This document shows, piece after piece, positions 1-8,339 of a stretch of DNA of 64,000 bases. The translations under genes and the position numbers were made by a program. Origin of the DNA: an uncultured Spirochaetaceae bacterium (lineage in GTDB: Bacteria; Spirochaetota; Spirochaetia; Sphaerochaetales; Sphaerochaetaceae); NCBI GenBank assembly GCA_944389295.1, contig CALXLV010000006.1, forward strand, positions 1 through 64,000. The letters run 5' to 3'. The notes beneath the pieces are model-generated. The model searched no databases and was not told the DNA's origin. It saw only the letters and a program-made list of their open reading frames with translations. Position 1 is the first letter of the stretch; every line of letters starts with the position of its first letter.

Positions 1-112
1 TTACTCACCCGTCCGCCGCTTCCCCATGCCCGAAGGCATAGATTCGCTCGACTTGCATGCTTAAGACGCGCCGCCAGCGTTCGTTCTGAGCCAGGATCGA
101 ACTCTCCGTCAT
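1..112 (-). rRNA. rrs: 16S ribosomal RNA, 5' end only (partial)
   Basis: On the minus strand the sequence contains the universal 16S start (AGAGTTCGATCCTGGCTCAG, ending near position 86) followed by the early variable-region text GGCGGCGCGTCTTAAGCATG that is typical of Spirochaetaceae. The gene runs off the left edge of the window, so only about 112 bases are present. The 5' end is placed about eight bases before AGAGTT by analogy with E. coli. The partial sequence supports a spirochaete origin but is too short to name a genus. Confidence 0.95.
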
Positions 113-302
113 TGATACCGCAGACTCGAGGCCTGCGGTTATTTACTTCTTAATCCTTTCCTGCCGCTCGCTACGAACTTCTTGGCTTTCTACCTTTTAT
201 CGTTCGTTTGAATTGACAGAGGCTTACAAGCCTCTTCTATTCTCTCTCTTTCCCTTCGCTCACTTCTCAAAAATCTGCGCCCCGCTTTTGGGTTGCCTAG
301 CT
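113..302 (-). other. rRNA operon leader with processing stems
   Basis: This is the transcribed leader between promoter P2 and 16S. A stem of CCGCAG with CTGCGG at 118-138 lies directly before the mature 16S end and is the likely RNase III-type processing stem of the precursor. A second perfect palindrome, GAGGCTTACAAGCCTC, sits at 219-234. No reading frame is supported here. Together with the two promoters this accounts for most of the gene-free stretch 113-520; I see nothing else in 416-520 apart from A/T-rich upstream sequence. Confidence 0.7.
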
Positions 303-331
303 AATCTAGCAGGCTTTCCTTTTACTGTCAA
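303..331 (-). promoter_or_regulatory. rrn promoter P2
   Basis: On the minus strand a perfect -35 TTGACA (326-331) is followed after 17 bases by -10 TAGATT (303-308). It lies about 190 bases upstream of 16S, a normal distance for the proximal promoter of an rRNA operon. Confidence 0.8.
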
Positions 332-386
332 GCGCTTTTCGGTGCTTCCCTGATTCTTTTTCAAGCCTCATCAGCACCGAGGCTGT

Positions 387-415
387 ATTCTCCACACTTC
401 CCCTTCCCTTGTAAA
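387..415 (-). promoter_or_regulatory. rrn promoter P1 candidate
   Basis: On the minus strand TTTACA (410-415), 17 bases, then GAGAAT (387-392). It lies 84 bases upstream of P2, so the operon appears to have tandem promoters. The -10 matches only four of six consensus bases, so this one is weaker evidence than P2. Confidence 0.5.
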
Positions 416-520
416 CCCCTTTTCATAACTTTTTTCCAATTTTTTGTTCTCACTGCTCCACCATTCCTACTCTATCTCTTTCCTGTGCACAAATTTAGTT
501 CGGTGAAAATTTTTTTGGCT

Positions 521-2188
521 TTATTCGGCATCTCCGTTCCACTTGGAGACAAGGAAATCAACATCGTCGGCAAGCCTTCTTATCGCATCGGCGAGCTTCC
601 TGGCTTTCTTCTCATCCGCAAGATCAATGCCTGACGAGGCTCTCTCCATCCTGCTTATCACGCCGTCAAGCCCTTTTCTTCTCGCCTCAAGGACAGAGAA
701 CGCATTCCTCAGATCGGCAGCGGTTTTCTTTCTCAGCGCGGTATCGTTCTGAAGCGGAATCTCTCCGGAGAGGAGATCGAAGTGCTCATAGAGCTTAGGA
801 GCATATGCATGCAGTTTCTCCTCGTTCTTCAGCTTTGATGCGAAATACTGGGCTGTATTATCCTCGCCGTGGACTACAAAAACAGCCTCGGGCTTCCTGT
901 CAAAGTGTCTTATCCACCTAAGCAGTCCGTTCTGGTCGGCATGTCCCGAAGTTCCCTCGAGAATCGCGATCTCGGCATTCACCGAAATCTGCTCGCCGAA
1001 AAGCGTCACATGGTCTGTACCGTCTACAAGTGAACGGCCGAGAGTTCCTTCCGCCTGATATCCTACGAAGAGCACCGTTGACTCTTTCCTCCAGAGGTTG
1101 TGCTTGAGATGGTGGCGTATCCTTCCCGCCTCGCACATTCCCGATGAGGAGATTATCACAGCGCTCTCCTTCCTCTCGTTCAGCGCCTTCGATTCATTCA
1201 CATCGGTTATCGTCGTGAGCGACGGGAAGAGTATCGGGTTGATCCCCTGCCTTATCATGGCCATCGCCTCTTCATCGAAATAGTCCGAGCGCAGGCATGA
1301 GGAGAAAACCTTCGTCGCCTTTACGGAGAGAGGGCTGTCGAGAAATACGGGAATCTCAAACGGCACGAGCTTTTTCTCCATGATTATCCGGAAGAGGTAG
1401 AGAATCTCCTGAGTGCGCCCGACCGCGAAAGACGGGATAATAAGATTGCCGCCTCGCCTGAACGTTCTCTCCGTTATCTCCGCGAGCTTCTCCGCGCGAC
1501 GCATCAGGACTTCATGCTCACTGCCATTTTCGGCGGCATGGAGCCTGTCGCCGTATGTCGATTCCATCACGGCGAAATCGGCGCTGCTGAAATATCCCGG
1601 ATTCCTTATCATCGGCTGATCAGTGTTTCCTATGTCCCCTGAGAAAACTATCGTCTTGTCGCCCTCAGCCGTAAGGCAGTGGAAACGCACGGAAGCAGAT
1701 CCGAGAAGATGCCCGGCATCTATCATCTCGAACCAGAGCGACGGGGAAAGCTCCACCTTCTCCCCGTATCCGACGCCGCGGAAGAGTTCAAGGGCCGCAT
1801 CCGCATCCTCGGCAGTGTAGAGAGGCTCTACTGCAGGCTCCCCGTGCCTTTTTCTCTTCCTCGTTTTCCACTCAGCCTCGCTCTCCTGAATATGAGCGGA
1901 GTCCTCGAGCATTATCGAGGAAAGTTCCGCGGTGGCTTCCGTGGAGTATATCGGTCCGGTATATCCCTGCTTCGCAAGAAGCGGCAGACGCCCGGAGTGA
2001 TCTATATGGGCATGCGTGAGCACGACCGCATCGACCATGGACGGCGAGAAAGGAAGATCATCTCCCGCCTCTTTCTCATCGCTGCCCTGAGGCAGTCCGA
2101 GATCGACAAGGACGGAGAATCCGTCGTGCTCAAGAAGAAATGCGGAACCGGTGACGGCACGCGCGGCTCCGAAGAAAGTCAGTTCCAT
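521..2188 (-). CDS. beta-CASP metallo-beta-lactamase-fold ribonuclease/hydrolase
   Basis: This 555-residue protein has a metallo-beta-lactamase fold with the zinc motif HAHIDHSG at residues 59-66, a middle beta-CASP insertion (about 190-400), and a C-terminal RMMBL segment with GTSGHADQ, the layout of the CPSF73/YSH1-like RNA-processing nucleases. The family binds two zinc ions and cuts RNA phosphodiesters in the cytoplasm. The last 100 residues are charged and helical. I chose the ATG at 2188 instead of an upstream in-frame start because GCGGAGGG precedes it at good spacing and conserved sequence begins there. It lies downstream of the V-ATPase operon and just upstream of the rRNA operon on the same strand; RNA maturation would fit, but the true substrate is not visible. 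Confidence 0.85.
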   Translation of the reverse strand: MELTFFGAARAVTGSAFLLEHDGFSVLVDLGLPQGSDEKEAGDDLPFSPSMVDAVVLTHAHIDHSGRLPLLAKQGYTGPIYSTEATAELSSIMLEDSAHIQESEAEWKTRKRKRHGEPAVEPLYTAEDADAALELFRGVGYGEKVELSPSLWFEMIDAGHLLGSASVRFHCLTAEGDKTIVFSGDIGNTDQPMIRNPGYFSSADFAVMESTYGDRLHAAENGSEHEVLMRRAEKLAEITERTFRRGGNLIIPSFAVGRTQEILYLFRIIMEKKLVPFEIPVFLDSPLSVKATKVFSSCLRSDYFDEEAMAMIRQGINPILFPSLTTITDVNESKALNERKESAVIISSSGMCEAGRIRHHLKHNLWRKESTVLFVGYQAEGTLGRSLVDGTDHVTLFGEQISVNAEIAILEGTSGHADQNGLLRWIRHFDRKPEAVFVVHGEDNTAQYFASKLKNEEKLHAYAPKLYEHFDLLSGEIPLQNDTALRKKTAADLRNAFSVLEARRKGLDGVISRMERASSGIDLADEKKARKLADAIRRLADDVDFLVSKWNGDAE

Positions 2189-2258
2189 AAAGCCCTCCGC
2201 CTCTATTCTACACCACAAACGGCATGCGGAAGATGAAACTCATGAGGAGATAGAATAT

Positions 2259-2276
2259 GCCGGAGGTGAATCCGGC
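2259..2276 (-). terminator. Hairpin at the end of the V-ATPase operon
   Basis: GCCGGA and TCCGGC form a six-base-pair hairpin in the gap between the EIIA gene and the beta-CASP gene. The following sequence is only mildly T-rich (ATATTCT), so this is a weak terminator candidate or an mRNA-stabilising hairpin. Confidence 0.3.
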
Positions 2277-2307
2277 ACATTGCAGAACATGCAGATCACT
2301 GCAGAGC

Positions 2308-2754
2308 TCATTCAAAGAAGAGCTGGAAAACATCATCCTTCGTCTTTGCGCTCTGCAGCATCCTGACGAAAAGCTCCGATGAGCAGACACGAGCTATAGA
2401 CGAGAGTATCTGTATATGCTCCGTAGGATTCTCCGCGGGAGCGAGCACGAGGAAGAATATCTTCGTCCCCTCCTTGCCCCCGAATTCCACGGGAAGCCTG
2501 GAGACGCCGATCACGACGGAAGTCGATCCGAGCCCCTCTATCTTCGCATGGGGAATTGCAATGCCGTTCTCCATCGCGGTTGAGCCGAGACGTTCCCTAT
2601 CCATGACAAGCGAGACAATCTCCTCAGTCCTCGCGGGAGAAAGACCTTTCTTTCCTGCGTAGAGCGACGCAAGCTCCTCTATCACTCCCTTTCCGTCGGA
2701 CGATGTGAGAGGAATCTTCACCAAATCCTTGTCCAATGCTTCAAGAAGCGTCAT
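2308..2754 (-). CDS. ptsN: PTS EIIA domain protein, PtsN-like
   Basis: The 148-residue product is a single fructose/nitrogen-type phosphotransferase EIIA domain. The active-site histidine is in GIAIPHAKIEG (His69), preceded by the family segment REREGSTAMENG-like sequence at 54-64. EIIA-Ntr proteins accept phosphate from HPr or NPr and usually act as regulators, not sugar carriers; no EIIB or EIIC gene is nearby, which supports a regulatory role. The ATG at 2754 is chosen because it begins one base after the stress-protein stop, whereas longer versions add an unrelated N-terminus. It is the last gene of the V-ATPase operon. The idea that it couples ATPase expression or activity to phosphoenolpyruvate status is inference. 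Confidence 0.85.
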   Translation of the reverse strand: MTLLEALDKDLVKIPLTSSDGKGVIEELASLYAGKKGLSPARTEEIVSLVMDRERLGSTAMENGIAIPHAKIEGLGSTSVVIGVSRLPVEFGGKEGTKIFFLVLAPAENPTEHIQILSSIARVCSSELFVRMLQSAKTKDDVFQLFFE

Positions 2755-2755
2755 C

Positions 2756-3244
2756 TCATACCTCCTCAAACTCCGCCCAGAGATCATCGTCCTCGCGCAC
2801 AACCAGAACCGGGCAAGGGGCTGTGCGGAGCATCCTGTCATTCTCGCTCGTCAGCTCATCACGGCGCGAGCGTATCGTGTTGACCGAACCGAGCACGAGA
2901 AGATTGATGCCGTGCTGCTTTATGTAGCTCAGAATCTCCTTGTGGGGAGAACCGTCAAGCGAGACAGCCGTTATCTCAAGATCCTTGGAGGCAGCAAGAC
3001 GCTCCGTGTGCCTGATATGCCTCGCGGCATCCTTCTTGAGATCTTCAAGGTACTCGGCCTTCTCCTGATCGACGAAGATATGCGACCTGACAAGATCGCC
3101 GAGGGCCTTCGTGTTCACGACATAGACAGCATGGAGGCTGGCCTTCGATGCCTTCGCAAGCAGTATCGCATACATAGCGGCATTCATTGACCCCTCGCTT
3201 CCATCCAGATACACAAGTATATTGCTGTAAGGCAGACCGCTCAT
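2756..3244 (-). CDS. Universal stress protein, UspA family
   Basis: A 162-residue single Usp domain. The start NILVYLDGSEGS and the C-terminal strand PCPVLVVRED are family hallmarks. The ATP-binding signature of ATP-type Usp proteins (G-2x-G-9x-G-S/T) is incomplete here: after VLGS the expected glycines are not present, so nucleotide binding is doubtful. It overlaps the V-ATPase subunit D stop by 4 bp and ends one base before the EIIA start, so it is translationally coupled to both. Usp proteins modulate stress survival and can bind transporters; a role in V-ATPase control is inferred only from gene order. Confidence 0.85.
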   Translation of the reverse strand: MSGLPYSNILVYLDGSEGSMNAAMYAILLAKASKASLHAVYVVNTKALGDLVRSHIFVDQEKAEYLEDLKKDAARHIRHTERLAASKDLEITAVSLDGSPHKEILSYIKQHGINLLVLGSVNTIRSRRDELTSENDRMLRTAPCPVLVVREDDDLWAEFEEV

Positions 3245-3879
3245 CTTCTTCCGCCCTCCTCTCTCTCCATACGGCTCTTGACAGCCTTCATCTGTATCAT
3301 GCTCTCCCTCTCGGACTCCTCTATCCTTCCCGTAAGGTACTTGACGGTAGCCTCACGGTCGGGAATGACAAGCTTCTCAAGGGAGTTGACCTTCCTTATC
3401 GTCTTTCTTACCTCACGGGAGAGACGCATTATCGAGACCTTGAGCTCAGCCATCTGCCCCATCAGGGAAAGCGCCTCGCGGTAGCGGCTGACTGCGACAT
3501 CGGCAAGCATGCTCGTCCCCTCAGGCGAGAAGAACGGGCCGGAACCGGCGAACTCGGTGGAAACCTTCGGAAGCTGGACTCCCATCACCTTCCTCGTCCC
3601 GAGGGAGATTGATGACTCTATGCCGACAGCGCCCGCGAGATTCGCGACCTTGAGCCGTCCCATGTGCATTATCGCATCCTCAAGGGCCTCCGAGGCATCG
3701 CGGAGAGCCTTCTCAACCCTGTTCTGGTAATCGACAGCCTGATCGACGAGTGTGAGAAGCTCAGAGACAAGGATTGAACGCTTCTGATCAAGAAGGTCAT
3801 AACCCGTCCTCGAGAACGAGAGTTCGTCCTTTATCTTCATCAGATTGCTTCTCGTCGGCGCAATATTCCTGTCCATCAC
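3241..3879 (-). CDS. atpD: V-type ATP synthase subunit D (central stalk)
   Basis: A 212-residue, mostly coiled-coil protein starting [19 protein letters not shown], the conserved N-terminus of V-type subunit D, the long helical rotor axle that sits inside the A3B3 ring and joins it to the membrane rotor. Basic and helical C-terminal end matches family length (about 200-215). Its ATG overlaps the stop of the B-subunit gene by 4 bp, and its own stop overlaps the Usp start. Confidence 0.95.
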   Translation of the reverse strand: MMDRNIAPTRSNLMKIKDELSFSRTGYDLLDQKRSILVSELLTLVDQAVDYQNRVEKALRDASEALEDAIMHMGRLKVANLAGAVGIESSISLGTRKVMGVQLPKVSTEFAGSGPFFSPEGTSMLADVAVSRYREALSLMGQMAELKVSIMRLSREVRKTIRKVNSLEKLVIPDREATVKYLTGRIEESERESMIQMKAVKSRMEREEGGRR

Positions 3880-5300
3880 TCTCCTCTGTAATGTTCCTCG
3901 ATCTCCTCGTCAGTCACTCTCTGCAGCTCCTCCTGCGGGAGAATCGAGAGCGCCTGCCAGCCGAGATCAAGAGTCTCCTCTATCGATCTGTCCTCGTCAA
4001 AACGCTGCTGGACGAACTTCTTCTCGAAGAACTCGCCGAACTCCATGTACTTGTGGTCAAGTTCCGTGAGCTCCTCCTCTCCGATGACGGATGCGAGGTT
4101 GCGGACCTCCTGCACATGCGAGTATGAGGCGAAAAGCTGGTTCGAGAGATGGGGATGATCGGCTCTGGTCATGCCCTCGCCGATGCCGTCCTTCATCAGA
4201 CGCGAAAGCGAAGGCAGACAGTTGATCGGCGGGTAGATTCCGCGTCCGTGCATATCGCGGTCGAATACGATCTGGCCTTCCGTTATGTACCCCGTGAGGT
4301 CAGGAATAGGATGGCTTATGTCGTCATTCGGCATCGTCAGTATCGGAAGCTGGGTTATAGAACCGGCCCTTCCCTGTATCTTCCCCGACCTTTCGTATAT
4401 CTCGGCGAGGTTGGAGTAAAGGTAACCGGGATATCCCTTCCTTGAGGGTATCTCGCCTCTCTGCGTCGATATCTCTCTCAGCGACTCGCAGTAGTTGGTC
4501 ATATCCGTCATGATGACGAGAACCTGCTTGCCCTTGTCAAATGCAAGATGCTCTGCAAGCGTGAGCGCTGTACGCGGAGTGATCGTCCTCTCGATTGAAG
4601 GATCGTCTGCAAGGGAGAGGAACATCGCGACATTGTCCAGAGCTCCGGTCTCCTCAAAGGAATCTATGAAGTATTTTGCGACATCGTACTTGACGCCCAT
4701 CGCTGCGAATACGATCGCAAAGTCGCTCTTGCCGCCCCTGACCTTCGCCTGGCGCACGATCTGGGCCGCAAGCTGGTTGTGCTCCATGCCGTTTCCGGAG
4801 AAGATCGGCAGCTTCTGCCCCTGGATGAGCGTCATCATCCCGTCTATCACGGAGATTCCTGTCTGGATGAAGTCCCTCGGGTACTCGCGCGCTGTAGGAT
4901 TCATCGGCACGCCGTTCACGTCCCTCTCATCCTCCGATGCGGGCACGGCGGCTCCGTCGCGGCTCTTGCCGAGACCGTTCATGACGCGGCCGAGCATCTT
5001 CTCCGACACTCCCAGCGTCAGAGGCTCACCAAGAAAGTGCATCCTTGTCTGAGGCAGATTGAGGCCGTCCGTTCCCTCGAAGCACTGCACGCACACGGCA
5101 TCATCCGAGGTATCGAGAACCTGTCCCGAACGGATCGAACCATCGGGAGCTATTATCTCGACAAGCTCGTTGTATCCTACTGGATGGGTGTTCCTCATAT
5201 ATACAAGAGGACCGTCGATGCGTGATGCCCCCGCATATTCCCTGCCTGAGAGAAGCGACTTGTCGGTTTCCTTCAGAAGCATATCATCATTCTTCATCAT
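3876..5300 (-). CDS. atpB: V-type ATP synthase subunit B
   Basis: The 474-residue non-catalytic B subunit of the V1 ring. Conserved blocks are visible: [20 protein letters not shown] (about 148-167), [14 protein letters not shown] where the catalytic P-loop is replaced, the [13 protein letters not shown] segment near 267, and the RAGSITQ region near 318. It pairs with subunit A to form three nucleotide sites at the cytoplasmic face of the membrane. Two adjacent ATG codons are possible starts; GGGAG lies 5 or 8 bases upstream. It overlaps the A-subunit gene by 14 bp, consistent with 1:1 translation. Confidence 0.97.
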   Translation of the reverse strand: MMKNDDMLLKETDKSLLSGREYAGASRIDGPLVYMRNTHPVGYNELVEIIAPDGSIRSGQVLDTSDDAVCVQCFEGTDGLNLPQTRMHFLGEPLTLGVSEKMLGRVMNGLGKSRDGAAVPASEDERDVNGVPMNPTAREYPRDFIQTGISVIDGMMTLIQGQKLPIFSGNGMEHNQLAAQIVRQAKVRGGKSDFAIVFAAMGVKYDVAKYFIDSFEETGALDNVAMFLSLADDPSIERTITPRTALTLAEHLAFDKGKQVLVIMTDMTNYCESLREISTQRGEIPSRKGYPGYLYSNLAEIYERSGKIQGRAGSITQLPILTMPNDDISHPIPDLTGYITEGQIVFDRDMHGRGIYPPINCLPSLSRLMKDGIGEGMTRADHPHLSNQLFASYSHVQEVRNLASVIGEEELTELDHKYMEFGEFFEKKFVQQRFDEDRSIEETLDLGWQALSILPQEELQRVTDEEIEEHYRGE

Positions 5301-7074
5301 ACAGACTCCCTAGCTGCATTATCGAACGCTCGAGCTTGAGCTGGAGCTTGTCGATATCATCGGCGTTGTCGTTAGAGATATTGAAGCGCATCTTCGTAAT
5401 ATCCTGAACAACCTGCAGTCTCCTGATCTTCACCATCGGAACACCCTTCTGGATAGCCTCAGCACCGAGCTCATAATAGCGCAGGATGATTGAAAGCATC
5501 TTAGTCTGCTTCTCTATGGAGCAGTATCTGTCTATCTCGTCAAAGGCGTTCTGCTGCAGGAACGCGGTCTTGAAGAGCGAGCAGACCTCGAGGATGAAAT
5601 TCTGCGAATCGGGAAGCGCATCGGGACCGACGAGCTTCACTATCTGCTGCAGCCTCACTTCCTTCTGCAGAAGCTCCATTATCTTCTGTCTGTTCGTGAA
5701 CCACTTGTCCTGGCTGTGGCTGTCCCACCATCCGCGCACCTCATCGGTGTATTCGGAGTAGCTGTCCAGCCAGGAAATCGCGGGATAGTGTCTTGCCGAC
5801 GCAAGCGCCCTGTCCAGTCCCCAGAAAGCACGCACGAAGCGTTTTGTATGCGAGGTCACAGGCTCGGAGAAGTCGCCGCCCGGAGGAGAGACTGCCCCGA
5901 TTACCGAAACGGAGCCCTCCCTGCCGCTGAGCGTTTTCATATTCCCTGCCCTCTCGTAGAACTGAGCAATGCGTGTGGGAAGGTATGCGGGGAATCCCTC
6001 TTCCGCGGGCATCTCCTCCATTCTTCCGGAAAGCTCTCTCAGAGCCTCTGCCCAGCGCGATGTGGAATCAGCCATGATGGCGACGTTGTATCCCATATCG
6101 CGGTAATACTCGGCCATAGTGATTCCAGTATAGATAGAAGCCTCGCGCGCCGATACAGGCATGTTGGATGTGTTCGCGATGAGGATGGTCCTCTCCATCA
6201 GCGAGAGTCCAGTCCTCGGATCGACAAGGTGCGGGAATTCGCGGAGAACATCGGTCATCTCATTGCCGCGCTCGCCGCAGCCGATGTAGACGATGATGTC
6301 GGCATCGCACCACTGCGCGATCGAATGCTGCGTCATCGTCTTTCCTGTGCCGAATCCTCCCGGGATGGCTACTGTGCCTCCCTTCGAGAGCGGGAAGAGC
6401 GTATCTATGACGCGCAGTCCGGTGATGAGCGGAGTGTGGAGATCAAGGTGATCCTCGATCGGGCGCGGAACACGTATCGGCCAGTACTGGAGCATGGTGA
6501 CGACGGTTGTCTTGCCTGTCTTGTCAGACGATACCAGCGCAAGCTGGTCCGTGACTTTGTAGTCTCCCTCCTCAACCATGTTGACAACGGTGAGGTCTCC
6601 CTCGACTGTCGGAGGGATCATCACCCTGTGCTCGACCCTCTCCGTCTCCTGGACGGTGCCTATCACCGAACCTCTGTGAAGATGGTCGCCGACGGAGACG
6701 GACGGCACGAAGTGCCAGAGCTTCTCATGATCAACCGCACTTGCGGCGATGCCCTTACCGATGAAGTCACCGGAGAGTGATCTCAGCTCCTCAAGAGGAC
6801 GCTGTATTCCATCATATATATTGCCGATAAGGCCCGGTGCCAGCTCCGCGGAGAGGCTCATTCCCGATCCATATACGTTGTCGCCCGGCTTTATTCCCGT
6901 GGCATCCTCATATACCTGTATCGTGGCCTCGCCTTCGTTGAGCTTCACGATCTCACCGACGATGCCCATGTCGCTTACATGCACGAGCTCCATCATCTGA
7001 GCATCCGTGATGCCGGATGCGGTGAGTACCGGTCCGTTGACGCGCTTTACCCTACCTACTATTCTGCCTTGCAT
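5287..7074 (-). CDS. atpA: V-type ATP synthase catalytic subunit A
   Basis: The 595-residue catalytic subunit, normal length for the family. The Walker A motif is GGFGTGKT at about residues 239-246, the non-homologous insert lies at about 115-190, and [10 protein letters not shown] and [12 protein letters not shown] follow in order. It hydrolyses or makes ATP at the interface with subunit B. The ATG at 7074 has AGGAAGAAA directly upstream and overlaps the subunit E gene by 23 bp. Confidence 0.98.
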   Translation of the reverse strand: MQGRIVGRVKRVNGPVLTASGITDAQMMELVHVSDMGIVGEIVKLNEGEATIQVYEDATGIKPGDNVYGSGMSLSAELAPGLIGNIYDGIQRPLEELRSLSGDFIGKGIAASAVDHEKLWHFVPSVSVGDHLHRGSVIGTVQETERVEHRVMIPPTVEGDLTVVNMVEEGDYKVTDQLALVSSDKTGKTTVVTMLQYWPIRVPRPIEDHLDLHTPLITGLRVIDTLFPLSKGGTVAIPGGFGTGKTMTQHSIAQWCDADIIVYIGCGERGNEMTDVLREFPHLVDPRTGLSLMERTILIANTSNMPVSAREASIYTGITMAEYYRDMGYNVAIMADSTSRWAEALRELSGRMEEMPAEEGFPAYLPTRIAQFYERAGNMKTLSGREGSVSVIGAVSPPGGDFSEPVTSHTKRFVRAFWGLDRALASARHYPAISWLDSYSEYTDEVRGWWDSHSQDKWFTNRQKIMELLQKEVRLQQIVKLVGPDALPDSQNFILEVCSLFKTAFLQQNAFDEIDRYCSIEKQTKMLSIILRYYELGAEAIQKGVPMVKIRRLQVVQDITKMRFNISNDNADDIDKLQLKLERSIMQLGSLYDEE

Positions 7075-7678
7075 TTTCTTCCTGCACTATGCGCCTGATA
7101 TCCCTCGAATATCTTCTCATGCGGACATCAAGCTGGTTGTTGTACGATACCTTCCCGTCGATGCTGGTGACTACGACGCCTGGAGCGGAGAGCATCTCTG
7201 AATCAAGCGAGAGCGAGACCTCTGCTCCCACTGCCTTTCTGACCTTCTCCTCGGCGCTTCTGAGCATATCCTCATCCACAGGTGTTTTCTGCGAATAGGC
7301 CACGCGCGCCTCCCTGCGGTCAAGACCTATGGCTGCCTCGGCTATCCAGTCGGAGAGGACATCGCGGAAGGACGGTTTCCTCATCTCCTCATCCAGACGC
7401 CTGGAGACCTCATCCATAACCTGAGTATAGGCGGCATCGAGGCTTCTGAGCTCCGAAAGCCTGTCTATGTTCTTCCTGGCGCTCTCCTCGCGGAGGCCTA
7501 TCTGCTCGAGCCTCAGCTCATAGACGCGCTTCTCGGCCGCCGCATCATGCCTGGCTTTCTCCTCGGCCTCGCTGATGATATCCTCAGCTTCCTTGCCGGC
7601 CTTCACCTCGATGGCCTCAGCCTTCGCCTTAGCATCGGTGATTATGCCCCTGATAAGAGGATTGTCCTCTGTCATCAT
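7052..7678 (-). CDS. atpE: V-type ATP synthase subunit E (peripheral stalk)
   Basis: A 208-residue protein with a long charged coiled coil over residues 10-95 (alanine, glutamate and lysine rich) and a mixed alpha/beta C-terminal head, the architecture of stator subunit E. The C-terminal strand region GVVVTSIDGKVSYNNQL corresponds to the conserved tip of E that contacts subunit B. Its probable partner is the short coil encoded first in the operon (11416-11748). It overlaps subunit F by 4 bp. Confidence 0.9.
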   Translation of the reverse strand: MMTEDNPLIRGIITDAKAKAEAIEVKAGKEAEDIISEAEEKARHDAAAEKRVYELRLEQIGLREESARKNIDRLSELRSLDAAYTQVMDEVSRRLDEEMRKPSFRDVLSDWIAEAAIGLDRREARVAYSQKTPVDEDMLRSAEEKVRKAVGAEVSLSLDSEMLSAPGVVVTSIDGKVSYNNQLDVRMRRYSRDIRRIVQEENARQNSR

Positions 7679-7974
7679 ATCGACACTCCTATTGCTTCGT
7701 TAACGAGCTCTCTCAGATCCGTACTGCTCCCGCCCTTCCTGGAAGGTATCTCAACGACAAGGGGAAAGCTCATGGTGAAGAGATAGCGGTCCACAGTCTC
7801 CCTTATGCGGTCTGCGGCATCGCTTGTTATTATGATGACGGCCCGTTCCTTGTCCTCAAGCGCCTTCTGCCAGGCGGCCCTGACCTCGCCGTCAGTCGAG
7901 CAGGCTATGCCCGGAACGCCGACAAGCGAGAAGCCAAGGACGGTGTCATCATCCCCGATAACGAAATATTCCAT
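7675..7974 (-). CDS. atpF: V-type ATP synthase subunit F
   Basis: A 99-residue protein whose N-terminal half reads like the CheY-like Rossmann fold of V-ATPase subunit F: YFVIGDDDTVLGFSLVGVPG, then AVIIITSDAADRIRE near 45-60 (compare the family block that follows the second strand). Subunit F binds subunit D in the central stalk and regulates rotation. It starts 3 bases after the K-subunit stop and overlaps subunit E by 4 bp. Confidence 0.9.
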   Translation of the reverse strand: MEYFVIGDDDTVLGFSLVGVPGIACSTDGEVRAAWQKALEDKERAVIIITSDAADRIRETVDRYLFTMSFPLVVEIPSRKGGSSTDLRELVNEAIGVSI

Positions 7975-7977
7975 CTG

Positions 7978-8322
7978 TTATACCTTTCCAAGAATCATCA
8001 GTGCAGTGATGAATCCGAATACAACAAGACCTTCTGCGAGAGCGATGAAGATCAGGGCGTTAGTCGCGATCTCGGGCTTCTCGGAGATAGCCGCCATAGC
8101 AGCGGAACCTACGTTGGCGATAGCCATTCCCGCTCCGATCGCTCCGAATCCGAATGCCAGAGCCGCCGCGATGCAGACCCACGATGTGTTGTAATCGACA
8201 GCCGCGGCCTCTTCGCCTGCCGCCGCAAGGGACGGAGTAAAGACAAATGCTGTGAGAACGAGAACTGCTGCTGTGAGAACGAAGGAAAGATGCATCTTCC
8301 TTCTGAATGCGTATGCGGTCAT
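7978..8322 (-). CDS. atpK: V-type ATP synthase subunit K (membrane rotor ring)
   Basis: The 114-residue product has an N-terminal hydrophobic segment (about 12-34, ending in an AAAG site) and two further membrane helices (48-79 and 86-112) forming one c-ring hairpin. The second helix holds the ion-carrying carboxylate in IALAEGLVVFG (Glu97). The first hairpin helix has the glycine-rich packing pattern GFGAIGAGMAIANVG. There is no glutamine near these sites, unlike typical sodium-binding rings, so proton coupling is more likely but not proven. The N-terminal segment may be a cleaved signal or a third helix. GGGAGGG lies upstream of the ATG. Confidence 0.93.
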   Translation of the reverse strand: MTAYAFRRKMHLSFVLTAAVLVLTAFVFTPSLAAAGEEAAAVDYNTSWVCIAAALAFGFGAIGAGMAIANVGSAAMAAISEKPEIATNALIFIALAEGLVVFGFITALMILGKV

Positions 8323-8339
8323 TGTGACCCTCCCTTAAA

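Noticed and set aside
2208..2366. Short frames in the gap between the EIIA and beta-CASP genes
   Set aside because: They are mirror frames or read through the hairpin; none has a ribosome site.
5716..6780. Long 354-codon reading frame on the plus strand inside subunit A
   Set aside because: Subunit A is highly conserved on the minus strand. The plus frame is rich in Arg and His as expected for reverse-complement coding and has no start site support.
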